Origin: Solen grandis
Lineage: Eukaryota > Mollusca > Bivalvia > Adapedonta > Solenidae
Assembly (NCBI GenBank): GCA_021229015.1
Contig: CM037781.1
Coordinates: 64,592,839-64,656,838, forward strand
DNA length: 64,000 nucleotides
Reading direction: 5' to 3'
Shown here: in pieces, positions 9,541 to 21,696 of the stretch
How positions within the stretch are numbered: the first letter of the stretch is position 1
How the letters are laid out: each line of letters opens with the position of its first letter
The notes under the pieces: generated by a model
Databases searched by the model: none
Seen by the model: only the letters and a program-made list of their open reading frames with translations
What the model was told of the DNA's origin: nothing
Program-made: the position numbers and the translations under genes

Positions 9541-11640
9541 CTAGAAGGTCGTTTGTTGAAATTACAAACGAAAAGGCTTTCCGTTTGCTTATCACAGAGG
9601 GATTAGATTTATCATTTAAGACAGATAAGATTTTACGTGCTGATACTTAATCAATACTTTTAATAACCTTTTTTAATAAAAAGTTTAAATATTCTGTCAC
9701 TTAACATAAATTCCTTGAAATATGCACCATTTCAGTTGATAAAAAAATGGAAGAAGAAGAAGAAGAAAAAAAAGTTTGCCATACTTGGTATTTTCAATAC
9801 TTTATAAACGTCATAAGTTTCGACATTTTTGAAAATTTAAAGTTTATTGGTCAAATTTGCGATTCTATATTATTTTTTTAAAAAATGATTCTTGCTTTAA
9901 TATGCATGACGACATAACCACGTGACAAAACAAACATTTCTTGAAGTATGCATGACTTCAATTATTATTTCTAACAATTCTGAAAATTTAATTAAGATTG
10001 ACTTAAAATTCATGATGCCAGAGGGAAGAAATCTTTAAAATTATTGCTTATTTGTCCTTTTAATGATGTCATAATCACGTGACTTAAAGTAAAATCCTTT
10101 ACAAAATAAAAAGTAGACCTCGGGGCCAATACGCTTTCCATTTTTGTTTTGCTTCTAGCGCATCCGGGAGCTTTGTAAGATTAAAACATAATAAAAGAAC
10201 CAAAGTTCGATACTCGGTTTTACCTTATCCTAATCGAATTTGAAAATTTGAATGCAAAGGTGCACATCGACATTGTAAATTACATATTCTGTGAAAATAT
10301 CATGACAATCCTACCAGAATTAAAGGCTCTAGAGCGCGAACAAACTTTTGAAGCTGACATCAAGTCTGACTTCATTGAAGATTAAAAATAATTGAATTTA
10401 TTAATTTAAACTCTTTTTATTTTATTTCTTAAAAAGTCAAAATTCTTGATGCCAGAGCGAAAGAAATATTTTTTTAATCTTTTTTATGACGTCAAAACCA
10501 CGTGACTAAAGAGAAAATCATTGAGAAAATATGAAGAAGACCTCTTCCTCGATATGCGGTCCAATTTTTATGCTATGAACTCACCGGGGACGTTGTAATA
10601 TCAAAATATATTTTTAGGACCAATGTTCGAAACTTGGTTTTGCCATGAAATTTTAATGTTTTTAAATTTGGAAATTTGAAGGCCAAGGTGCGCATCTACA
10701 TGCAAACATACACCTTTTGAAAATATATCAAGATAATCTGGCAAATATTGATGGCTGTAGAGCGCGAACGAACTTTTGAAGCTGACGTCAATTCTGACGT
10801 CATTTGACATCATTGAAAAGAAAAAAAAATGATTGACTTTATAAATATTACTTTTTTGTCGTTGCAGTTTCATTTTCAATAAGACATACTGGGGCCTTCG
10901 TGGCCGAGAGGGTACAGTCGCTGACTTAAACACTCACTCAGACCCTCACCGCGATTCGAATCCCAGCAGGGTCATTCGGATTTTCATGTGAGGAAGCCTT
11001 CCAGCTGGCTTGCGGTAGGTCGGTGGTTCTACCCGGATGCCTCCGTGCATTCGGGGTCTTCCTCCACCTGTAATTAGCTGGACGTCGCTATATGACTGAA
11101 ATACTGTCAAGCGACGGTAAACTTAAATAGTCAAGTCAAGTCAATAAGATATACTAAAAATTTATGATGCCAGAGCGAAAGAAATCTTATAAAAATGTTT
11201 CATTGTCTTCTTGATGATGTCCTTACCACGTGACTTTAGGAAAAATCTTCAGAAAATAGAGAGTAGACCTCTGGGTCGATATGTTGCTCAATTTTCATGC
11301 TTGAAAATATCAAGATAATCTGACAAAATTTGAAGGCTCTAGTTCGTGAACAAACTTTTTAAGGTGACGACAAATCTGACATCATTTGACGTCAATGAAA
11401 TTTGAAATGAAGTGTATGTAAAAATATGAACGTCTTTTGTCGAGCAAATTAAATTTTCATGTTTCTTGGATATTGGTAACCTACTGAAATTAACTGTTGA
11501 AGCTAGTGGAAGAAAAAGAATAAAAACGAGAAGGTCGTTTGTTGTAATTACAAACGAAACGGCTTTCTGTTTGCTTATCTCGTAGAGAATAAAATTCATA
11601 ATTAAAAAAGACATTTCTTGTTGATGCTTTAACATTGAAG
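9541..11640 (-). mobile_element. Helitron-like CRE-rich repeat, minus orientation
   Basis: Minus-strand 3' end at 9541: an 8-bp hairpin (TCGTTTGT/ACAAACGA), then CTTCTAG followed by host T, the Helitron 3' signature (hairpin, CTRR, then T). A second related hairpin lies at about 11,525-11,580. Between them are units marked by GGCTCTAGAGCGCGAAC (about 10,325, variants at 10,752 and 11,335), TGACGTCA-like octamers and CACGTGAC boxes (10,078, 10,499, 11,227). No Rep/Helicase coding sequence is present, so it is non-autonomous. Confidence 0.6.
10891..11142 (+). mobile_element. tRNA-Leu-headed SINE with 13-bp target duplication
   Basis: Complete copy from GGGGCCTTCGTGGCCGAG to GTCAAGTCAAGTC. The flanks AATAAGACATACT (10,878-10,890) and AATAAGATATACT (11,143-11,155) form a 13-bp target-site duplication with one mismatch, showing retrotransposition into the Helitron-like repeat. 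Confidence 0.92.
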
Positions 11641-12009
11641 AATGAGCTAATCCCTTTAAATTTTCAAGACTTTAAGACTTTTTGCGCATGTTAAACGGCA
11701 TCTCTTTATTTTTCAATTTTAATTTCATAGATCCAGTTGTCGGTTTGATATGATTTTTTCCCATAACTACTGCTTGAATGCCATTGTTGTCATAATTAAA
11801 TTCGTTGAAGTATGCACCATTTCTGTTGTTGAAAAATCAGATTGCTTCGAGTTCGAATAAGTTTGTTTTTCAAGTTTTGAAGCTGACTTTCAATGAAACA
11901 TGACTTTCTGCCATGTTTAATGACGTAATAACTTGAATTTTTCAAGATTTATGAACGTTTTAAGTTTCGACATTTTTGAAAATTTAAATTTCGTTGCTCA
12001 AATTGGCGG

Positions 12010-12053
<44 letters not shown>

Positions 12054-13823
12054 AATATGCCAATTGTGGGTTGTCTGTGTAGGACCTACTTATGTGGTGC
12101 ATGTATGAAACCAACATATGTGGTGTATACCGTATATATAATATATACACCCCACATATGAAGATGAAATATATACACCCCACAAATACAGAACAAAAGG
12201 GAAAGTGTAACATTTAAACAGATGTTGTGTGTGTTTTGTGATGAAGCAGAAAGCCATTTTCCATTTCTTATTTGTCGATCTGTAAGTGCTATAATTAATT
12301 TATTTCTATAAATAAAAAAAGAATAAATCGTTTTAATATTTGCGAAATAAAACCACAACTGAACGTAAAGGATTGTCCTTGTAAATAGAATAGTTTTAAA
12401 TGTGTTCACAATATTTTATCAGCAGTACTAGTCTTAACGGATTAAATTTTGAATACATAAAATGCTAGTAAGTAAACTATATAACAAGGTATAATACATT
12501 CATAGTACACACACGCATTTAACGGTCATTATTGAGATGATATCTAAAGTTTGCAATAAACTTAAAAAAGACATTTTTCAAAGAACTATGTGCTCAATGA
12601 CTTTAATTAATTAAGTAATTAATGGATATGAATATAATTTACACCTAAAATAACTGATTATTTTTATTAAAAATTTAAAAAAGGTTATGAATAGAAAATG
12701 GTATTTCACGTGAAATTTGTGTATATATGTGTTTTATATAAACATTTTTTGAAATAATCAATTTAGTATAATGTCAGATAATTATAAATACGTAACTTAC
12801 TTTTGAATTATATTTTTAAGGTGCGCACAATCACCTTATCTAACTGTCCATGCTTTTCTTCTAATTGATTTACATGACTTTTTTTACTAAAATTATTTTT
12901 GTTAAATTATTGTTATTTTTTTGCAATCTTATTCGCGGTTCATATAAGTATTTTGATAAACTGCGAACAAGATACTGAATTTGGCAAGACCATGGCATGA
13001 TGTATTATCCCTAATTATTTTAATATGAGTGCACCTTCATATAAATAATTGAATAAAATGTTTGAGCTCAATGAAATCGATAATCCATGTAAACCTCACA
13101 CCTCTTTTCTCTCACTCTTTCTCTCATCCTTTCTCACTTCTTGACGTGTAAGTAGGATGCGCGGTGATTTATCTAACACAAACATCGGTGTAAGACCCCC
13201 TACTGGTCAATCAGTTAGAAAAGTGTGTCAGATTAGATATGATCATTCCAGATCATCACAAGTATCATCATCATCAGCATCATCATCGAAACCACATCCT
13301 TCTCTTTTGTCATCAAGAAAACATCAACAACCATCATCATCTTCATCATTTAATATTTCATCATAACATAACATTTTTCCATCAAAATACATAGATATTA
13401 TAACATCATTAATGATTAGCAAATACACACTTGTTTCATACATTTATATGTAAAAGGTTTACACATTAACTAACTTATTACTAACATCAACACATCTTAA
13501 AGGAAACCATTTATTACATTTGCGATTTTTTTTTGTTAAAATCCACTATCCATAGGTATATGACTATGGTACCTGTCATAATGATATACAGATGTTTCCA
13601 TTTCACTATATATTTAATACGATCCTGGATCCCGGCGTACTGGGTACCGCGCACCGGCTTTTCCCCCACTCTAAATGACCTTATTCAAGCCTAAGGAAAT
13701 AACAAATATATTTTTCGAGTTATGTGCCGTACAAGAAAAAAAATCAATAATAGAAGAGTTATATTGCCATTACTTATCGTGCATAGTATATTGGTAATTA
13801 GGTATTTGCGAACAAAAGTTATT
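11641..13823. other. AT-rich intergenic stretch with (TA)n and TCA-rich segments
   Basis: Contains a (TA)n microsatellite at about 12,010-12,048 followed by TATATACACCCCACATATG units (12,120-12,190), pyrimidine-rich DNA at 13,100-13,140 and a TCA-rich segment (13,250-13,370) that gives a serine-rich 69-residue open frame on the plus strand. The frame's composition follows the trinucleotide repeat, so I do not call it a gene. A degraded tail of the CRE family (TTTCTGTTGTTGAAAAAT region) occurs near 11,810-12,000. Confidence 0.5.
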
Positions 13824-16200
13824 TCAATATTTCTTTAATTTTCCGGATATGATATTGTGAATTCTCGCTCTTATTTGGGCAACAGTTCTGCCAGGTAACT
13901 TTTGTGAGAGTTCTTTTAGTTTCCCCCCAGCAGGCATTTCTCTCGCTGATATATATGACGACAGTGACTTTCGAAAAAACATCATTTTCTGTATCCATCC
14001 ATCTGATTCGCTTGATCTTCGGTGTTTTTGTCTGCGTGTCTGTAACAGCCGTTCATCAAATTGAGTTTTTTATGTCTTTATGACCAATAATTAAAATTAC
14101 AAATAAAAACAATGGAAAGACGCTTAAGCAATACATGCTGTCGTGAAACTTCATTTTATTGTGATTTTACTTTAAGTATAATATCAGGCAATATTGGGGA
14201 AAAATATGTTTTACAGCTTCTTACGGTTTTGTCGTTTCAAGGTCTGTATAGGGCACATCATTTCTGATGTGTTAACATCACCGATCCCCTGGCTTTGGCC
14301 TGATTGAATAAATACAGTATAAGTTTAACAAGTGACCATTTCACTGAATATACAATGCTATACATTAGTAAATATTTATGAATTTTATAACATAATCTAC
14401 TTTCACGTTATGGAGTTTGTTTTATATATCATGCAATTACCTGATTGATCGGAGAAGTGAACATTTACGTCACTGTCGGACTCATCGCCAGATAGACGCT
14501 CCGAGATTGAAACGGCTGCTTCTGTAAAAAATGGTTTCAATCTAACTATTCAATGAAAAAAAAAGCTAGTAAATTTATTTCATTTAAAATTGCATTATCA
14601 AAATTTTAATTACGGCTTTAATTGGTTCAAAATACGTTTTTATTGGAATTATTATTGTCTGTGCTTGTGTTGAAATTTATTTATGTGTGAATTTGAAGTA
14701 CACATTTAAAGTTCTTCTAACAATTAATTTACAGTGTACTTTAACGAGATTAACTCGCACATTGTTTATTATACTGCAAATATTGGGGCCTCGGTGACCA
14801 AGAGGGTAAAGTAGCTGACTTTATCACTCACTCAGCCCCTAACTGCGTAGATTCGAATCCCGACAGGGTCATTCGGATTTTCAAGTGAGGAGGCCTTTCA
14901 GCCAGCTTGTGGTAGGTCGGTGGTTCTACCCGTGCGCCTCTGGGCATACGGGGTCTTCCTCTACCTGCAATTAGCTGGACGTCGCTATATGACTGATTGT
15001 CTTGTATATAACTGTATTTAATGAGCTTGCGGTTAGGAAAAAAAAGAACAAGCTCTTTATAGTATTTATATGACCGAAGCGCGTGGTATTCAAAATAAAT
15101 GAACCACTTTCATCAATAATTACCTGTGCTTGTTCCCGATGCTCCCTCCGACCAGCAATCCTCGAATGAGACCGGCTCTGCTATATCTGCGAAAGAATAA
15201 AACAACTAATATAAAAACTGTTACATGATGGATTTGTTCTTTAAATCGGACAATACCGTTTCCATGCTTTCGTTATATGTTTCTTAAGTAGTCACAGTAT
15301 AATTTAAAAATGCAAAAAAAAAATGATGTTGAAAAATCAATAAATTGAGCTATAGAAGAATTTAGAATACCTTCAAGTAATATTTCTTGAAGGTTTTGTC
15401 CTTGATATTTGCTGATGCTACCATTCTCCATCGCCATAAGAACCCGTGCTACTTTTGTTTTTTCGATTATCGAACTTTGAAGTCTGTAAACATCTGTGTG
15501 GATATTAACATTGTGGCCCATGTGGTCAGCGACCATTTTTAATTCGGCACCCGTCATGTCGAGGATCTGTACCAAAAAAATAAAACAATACATGAAATGA
15601 CGAAGAAAACTGAATAAGTTTAAATAATGTTTAATGTATACACTACCATTCTTGTTTCCAACTTATAAACACCAGCTTATATTAAAGTGCTTAAGAAAAA
15701 GAAAGTCAACTATGAGAACCGGTTATAATAGTGTTATATTTGTTCTCTTAACAGCACATACCTGTGTAGTCGTAGCCAGATAACGCCGCATTTCCCTTGT
15801 ACGAATAAGATTCGGTTTTTGCAATCCAGGGCATTCCTGAGTTACCAATCTCATTGCAGTGCATCCTTCCATAGGCGTATTGTCACTTTGCCTAGTTAGA
15901 AATTATAAATAAATATCAGATTATTGTACTTTAAAATCAGAATAAAGATTCAAATAAAATCATGTTTTATATTAATGTATAATTTCCTATGTTCTATTAT
16001 TTTGTATTATTTTCAACAAAAATTATATAATAAACATATGATTAAAGTATGTGCTTGTTTTAAACAACTTTATCCGAATATCAATATAAGACAATAAGTA
16101 TTAAGATAAAACATGTAAAAATTTACAAACATGCAAGAAAGTGAATTAATAAATGTATCGATAAAACTTACAGGTTCTTCCGCCTATGAGATTTCCGCAT
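13824..16200 (-). CDS. Tyrosine-recombinase-like protein with C-terminal Myb/SANT-like domain, six exons, one frameshift
   Basis: Exons on the minus strand: 16,172-16,200, 15,762-15,891, 15,371-15,566, 15,124-15,186, 14,441-14,521, 13,824-14,039; every intron is GT-AG and every junction phase matches. Exons 2-3 encode TREMRRYLATTTQ, then DHMGHNVNIHTDVYRL, matching the box II Arg, the GH and the nucleophilic Tyr of tyrosine recombinases / phage integrases. An acidic linker follows (exons 4-5, SGDESDSDVNVH). Exon 6 encodes PKIKRIRWMDTEND and, after a single extra T in a T6 run, LPGRTVAQIRARIHNIISGK ending at a TGA, resembling a Myb/SANT-like tail. The corrected length would be about 237 residues, only the C-terminal part of such proteins. 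The first exon could start upstream: the same frame is open back to about 16,260 with no ATG. The T6 shift may be a sequencing error or real decay. The family is multi-copy in metazoan genomes, probably transposon-derived (Crypton- or DIRS-like), which is inference. Confidence 0.78.
14786..15000 (+). mobile_element. tRNA-Leu-headed SINE inside an intron of the recombinase-like gene
   Basis: Diverged copy from GGGGCCTCGGTGACCAAGAG to ACGTCGCTATATGACTGA, lacking the terminal tail. It lies in the intron between exons 14,441-14,521 and 15,124-15,186, antisense to the gene. Confidence 0.85.
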
Positions 16201-17306
16201 TGCTGTGAGTTCACCATGCACATTCAACCCTGTTTTGGCACGCGTTCCAAAAAATCCCACTTTTTATACAACTAGTAAGTGTCAGTAAAACAAGCGCGCT
16301 GATCAGTATCATCGCAATGCCTCGTTGAATGGCATTACCACGTGAATCTTAGTCTATAATATTGTACACATTTGATGGTTAATTACTAGTTTTAAGACGG
16401 GTTACAACGTATATTTTTTAATTAAATAAATGCTAAAATTTTTTTAGTTTGTTTGAACGTTTTCCACGTTTTCCTTTGCTCTTCCAATAATTATTCATCT
16501 ATTTCTTTTCTTTTGATAATTTCTAACTTCAACTCCCCTTTATTCATACTATTGCATAATGACCGTTAGTCCATTACAAGACAACTGTTATGTTGATGCG
16601 CTAATTTATTGCGGTAAACGCCGGAATGGCAGTTGCCAAACGATGCCCTTTCATTATAATAGCCATTATAGCTGATGTTTATTTGATTGGAGCACAGGGA
16701 CTTGCTCCCATACACACACACACACACCACACACACACACTGTACATACACTATCAACAAGGGTGAGTTAAATTTTCACCACGTGATGTCCGTGCGGGCC
16801 CGTTAGTCACACATAAAACTTTTGACAGCACACTATAGCAATTGTATTGCAGTCCAAAACGGCTTTCATTAAATTAAGGAAAGTTCTGAGAAATTGAATA
16901 TATGAGACAGTGTGATGCATGTTATCAATGTAATTTAATCATACGTTGTAGAGAAACGTGTTATATTAATTTTCATTTGATGTAAACCTTGATTTGTCAT
17001 TTAAATGACCAGACATGAACATTCATAAGACCAGGCAAACAATACACACTGTCTGCTTGTTGCATTCACTTAATACTTTATTTGTTTTGTACACCTGTAT
17101 AAACACTATGCCTAATAGACAAATACATGAAATGTTGACCCTTAAGAGACGCAAAATTGTGTCTTTAAACATTTATTGTATTATCCATAGATTGTTTTGG
17201 ACAATGATTTGACTCAAGTCGAATCTTAACTTGAATTTATTCACATATGCTAATATACTAGCAAGGGTAGCATCATCATCACCGCCACCTCTCATCGTCA
17301 TCATTG

Positions 17307-17346
<40 letters not shown>

Positions 17347-17486
17347 TTGCATCATTATTTGATAATATGTATTATTATTATCCTAATATCTTCTTCTTCT
17401 TCATCTTTATCATGGTCGTCGCCGTTGTGATCGTGGTTGTTGAACTGACACAACTATCGTGGCTCACTCAATCAAGAATTGCAGCA
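16201..17486. other. Upstream flank of the recombinase-like gene; microsatellites
   Basis: No gene recognised. Holds a (CA)n tract at about 16,707-16,740 and a (CAT)n tract at about 17,303-17,347. Missing N-terminal exons of the recombinase-like gene would be expected here on the minus strand, but I could not identify any. Confidence 0.45.
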
Positions 17487-17655
17487 AGGGCCTCCGTGGC
17501 CGAAGACTTTTACACTCATTCAGCCCTCACCGCGTGGGTCGGTGGTTCTACCCGAGTGCCTCTGTGTATTCGGGGTCTTCTTCCACATGTAGTTAGCTGG
17601 ACGTCGCTATATGACGGAAATACTGTCGCAGCGACGGTAAACCCAAAAAGGCAAC
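17487..17655 (+). mobile_element. tRNA-Leu-headed SINE with internal deletion
   Basis: The head (GGGCCTCCGTGGCCGA, CCCTCACCGCGTGGG) joins directly to GTCGGTGGTTCTACCCG. The B box and first body segment, about 68 bp in other copies, are missing, with short GGGT homology at the junction. Confidence 0.85.
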
Positions 17656-18540
17656 ACTGCATGAAAAATACGTTTTATTTCTCTTTTCACAAAACGATAA
17701 ATTTAAGGAAATATTTTCAAAATGTTCATATCATTTGATTTTAACTGGTATTCTTAGAACGCTATTGTCATCATCTCTTACTAGGATTTCTCCCTAGTCT
17801 GCCGTTTCTTCCCTCATTAATGTGTCATTAATAATTCATCCACCACATAGCGATTAACATGTGTTTGAATATTCCTGTACTTTTACGGTATACGGATTCT
17901 CGTTCTCGTCACTATCACATATGTAGACGACAAGTGAATAGAAATTATTTATATGATTCGGTATCACTACAATTGCCTGAACATGCCCATTCACCATCAC
18001 TGTAATATCTTGTTTTATGCCACCGATCGAAATGTTTTTAGTAAAACATTTACTGCAACCTTGACATGTTACTTCGCAAAAAAATTGGTGTGTATGTGAT
18101 ATAAAGATTCAACATTCCTGAAAATCATATAAACATTTAAAAACTTATTACATAATTTTAATCATACGTGTAAATGGTTATCTGAATCAATTATAACATA
18201 ACAGTACCAATCAGACAATGCTAACATCTTAGTATGGTATCATATAAAGCTGACACGAAATTCCCTTTGATTTAATTATTCATAAATCATTTCGTTTCTC
18301 AATGGTTTGGTTTTCAATATTGATGATAAATACAATCGGGTTAAGAATGCAACTTTCAGTAGTCCCCCCCCCCCGATTTAACAGTTCTTTATATATGGCT
18401 CTATATGACAAAATATGAAACAATTTGAACTGTTTTATACTTTCATACAGGATATTTTCACCATAACCATTTCCATTTAAAAAAGAAAATAATTATTTGA
18501 TTTGTATCGCTAACATGTGTTTAAAATCATTTTGCGCTTG
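17656..18540. other. No gene recognised
   Basis: AT-rich; a C run at about 18,363-18,374. No repeat family recognised. Confidence 0.4.
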
Positions 18541-18890
18541 AGCACCGGAAGGCGAAATGAAAAATAGTAAATTCTCGTCTGGCGGATTTGTTGGGTGCCA
18601 CACGAAAAAGTCGAAAAGACGAAATATTAATTTTTCTTATGGCGGGTCGAGAGTTCGCAGCGTAATGCGAAATATTGGTTTCTCACCTGGCGGGTTGTCG
18701 GGGCGCCATGCGAAAAGACGAAAAGAAGAAATATTAATTTCTCGTGTGGCGGGGCGAGATTTCGAGTTTTCGCCGCGAAATCTCGCCCCGAGACTTCGAC
18801 GTTCGTGTTTTCGACTTTTCGCCCCGATATCCCGAGATTTAGACATTTGCAGCAAAATCTCGCCACGAAATGGCTGATATCTGCGACGAT
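18541..18890. repeat. GC-rich palindromic hairpin cluster
   Basis: A locally GC- and CpG-rich block in AT-rich DNA. It contains repeated words CGAAAAGACGAAA, GGCGGG and CTCGCC and a perfect 14-bp stem GGGGCGAGATTTCG (18,751-18,764) with its complement at 18,776-18,789 around an 11-nt loop. Overlapping open frames on both strands reflect the repeated words and are not called as genes. Confidence 0.65.
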
Positions 18891-20959
18891 AGGCACGTGT
18901 GTTAATTTACTTATAGAGGGCATCATCCTTTTAATAGAAATTAATCATGTGTGACACACAGTACTTCGAGTAAATTCGCGCGTTATACGCTCTACACAGC
19001 ATTAAATTAGCGGATCAAACGGACAATTAGCGAAACTGTGTTGTTTAAAAAGAAAATTGAGAGCTCTAGTGATATGGATATTAACATTGATGAAATGATT
19101 AGTGATGCTAGTAGCATTTATAGAGACAGTAATACTTCTAATAGGGAAAGTATCCGATACTTTATGGAACATTGTAAACAAAGGAAAAGCAGCAGAAAGG
19201 AAGAACTTTGGAATGTAGGCATATACTTAGGCATACGTCTACTCCAAAGTCTAAGGACTCATCTTAAATGAAGAAACTGGCCGAGCACAAGCCTAAAAAT
19301 GAAAAAAAAAATCCTGATTTATCAAATCATTCATTTAAGCTGAAATATATTTCAAATCTAAATAGAATAATAGACTTGCTTAATCATCATATTTAATTAG
19401 ATACATTTTGAATTTAAGTTACTGTATGTGTTACGAAAAAGTTGCTTTTAAACTAATTTAAATTCTAAATTTATGTAAGAATAATGCGTAATTTAAATGA
19501 CACAAATGTTAAATTCGAGAATAATTTTATTTATATACTTATTTAAACTTTTTATGCAGTGCAAGGCAAGAATCCCAACAGGGCGCAACCGTTGTTAATT
19601 AATAATGATAATAATAATATGAAGTCGTTGAGACGTTCGAATATTTATTTCGCTACGAGAATATGAATGAACATACAAGAATTGTTATTAAGGTTTTGTA
19701 ATAGAATAAAACTTATGCACACAGAGTCAAACAATGATGTTAGTTTTCATATGAAAAAGTGTTCAAACAAGTAATATCTTTTATGTTATTATTTAGAAAT
19801 TAAACAAATTTAAAGGGTTAAATGTACAATTCCGAAACTTCGTTGAAAATGTCAAGTTATGGTTTCATATAAAATATATTTTAAATTTATTAGGAATATA
19901 CTGTTTGTAAACAAAAAAATAATAATAATTAAAAAATCGCTTGATATATTTTTTTTGTATGGTTAACAAAAAAAAATACAACAACATTTAATAGAAATAA
20001 CGCTTACGCCTCGGTTGAAATTCTGTTTCAAGATTTGATATAACCTTAAAATTCTATATTTATATGTGATTACTTTTGAATTTAATTTGAAACTGCAATA
20101 CGCCCTCTATGTATTTACCGTTTACATTATTATTCTGGGATTTTCCAGGGAAAAACACCTTTTAAGCCACAAATACGCGTGGCATATTACATTTTGAACT
20201 GCCTGTGTCCGTCCATCCGTCCCTCCGGCGGCGGGGTCCAGACTTTGTCCGGAGCACAAATTTGTCACCTTCAGTCGAAATGTATTATTTTCTATTAGTA
20301 TGCCCTATATACACAGAATTACGAAAACAATACTTCAGTTCACATTATTGCAGATGAAAAAAACTAAAACTGTCGAAATACATATATATTTGCTAATCAA
20401 TTAAGAAATCAATCAGATAAGGCATAAGTTACCTTTTCGTTTTTGCTTTTGCATAAAGCTACATTTTAAGCTTCTCTACCTATGTATCTATTTTTCTCAT
20501 GGTTATATTGATTTTACTGCTACATATAACTTGCAGTTATACTGTGGGCAAGAAGCTTAAACGGAATAAAGGTTGTTGTTTGTTGTTGTTGCTGTTGTTA
20601 TGTACATGTACGTAAATTACAATATCAAAAGATGTAGTTCCCAAGAACATTACAGCTAGTTTATACAAGATTTATGATTGGAAACACAATTGGTGTACAT
20701 ATTAATACAGTGTGTAACTGTAACTGTGTAATCTTTTATAAATATATAAATACTAAAAACACCTTTGGTTTCATGTGGTTTGCGCACTCATACTTCTTTC
20801 ATATAGGGACATGATGTATCTAAATATAAGGATATTATATAACAAGGAGGGTGTACCTGAAACATGAATACATAATAAACATTGTTTGATTATTCTTATG
20901 TTTGTGTGCATGTTTTTGCTGTAGATTACGAAAGCCAAGTAGATCCAATTTAAAATAAA
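18891..20959. other. Mostly featureless AT-rich stretch
   Basis: A 77-residue plus-strand frame at 19,038-19,271 (acidic start, lysine/arginine-rich end) has no recognised domain; it could be a decayed exon. A GTCCGTCCATCCGTCCCTCC tract with CGGCGGCGGGG at about 20,205-20,240 looks like a repeat fragment. A GTT microsatellite lies at about 20,575-20,600. Confidence 0.4.
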
Positions 20960-21190
20960 ATTTAAGAAATATTATCTCGTGATAACAACATAACTCGTAA
21001 TAGAGAGATAATTATCTCGTAGTTTCGAGATAAATTATCTCCCGTAACATGAGAAACTTTTTCGTAATTGTTAAAAGAATAAAGTAAAAATATGAAATTT
21101 TAAACTTACATATCTCGTTATTACGATATATTTTCTCGAAAATTTTTTTCCATCTCGTGACACGAAAAAATTAATTAATTCTTATTTATC
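20960..21190. repeat. TCTCGTAATTACGAGA-type palindromic repeat, left block
   Basis: Several short palindromes built on ATCTCGTTATTACGAGAT and ATTATCTCGTAGTTTCGAGA. A second block occurs at 22,205-22,330. Confidence 0.65.
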
Positions 21191-21391
21191 GTAACAATGA
21201 TAATTATAATAATAGTTATATTTAGATTGATCAAATTTGTAGAATGTTAAGATGTATATTTGAGCGGTTTAATATACTTAATTGTAGCAAATTTAATAGT
21301 GTAGATAAATCCATTATAATAATGTTCTCCTTTATAAAGTGACACCACATTCTAATACAATGCATGTGCATTATAGCAAGCCACTCATCGT

Positions 21392-21696
21392 CCCTGGTGG
21401 CCGTGTGGTTAGAGCGTCCGCCTCCGGAGCGGGAGGTCGTGGGTTCGAGCCCCGGTCGCAACATACCAAAGTCGTAGGAATGGTAATGGTATAGCTCCCC
21501 TGCTTAGCATTAAAAGATACTTCCATGGACTGGTTGTCTCGGTGTCAGGATAATGTGAATGGGTGTGGTATCATGCCACATGTCTACGGCGTGATACTGC
21601 AGTGTGGCAGCACTTTATCTGTCTTAAGAAGACATCGTCTCCAAATGACTGAAATACTATCGGTGGGACGTTAAACCCATTAAACAAACAAACAAA
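21392..21696 (+). mobile_element. Second tRNA-derived SINE family (Arg/Pro-like head)
   Basis: The tRNA-like head GGCCGTGTGGTTAGAGCG ... GTGGGTTCGAGCCCCGG contains A and B boxes; the putative anticodon loop CTCCGGA would read CCG. The body includes GGTGTGGTATCATGCCACAT and TCTACGGCGTGATACTGCAG; the tail is CGGTGGGACGTTAAACCC followed by an AAAC repeat. It is not a functional tRNA because the 3' acceptor side does not pair. Confidence 0.9.

Noticed and set aside
13157..13366. Serine-rich 69-residue open frame on the plus strand
   Set aside because: Composition follows a TCA trinucleotide-rich tract; no family resemblance and no splice-compatible neighbours.
17173..17355. Poly-Met / poly-Ser frames
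   Set aside because: Direct translation of a (CAT)n/(ATG)n microsatellite.
18557..18926. Overlapping frames of 70-106 residues on both strands
   Set aside because: They arise from repeated words and palindromes in the GC-rich hairpin block.
20149..20158. GGGATTTTCC, a match to the NF-kappaB site consensus
   Set aside because: A single 10-bp match in 64 kb is expected by chance and no promoter is nearby.
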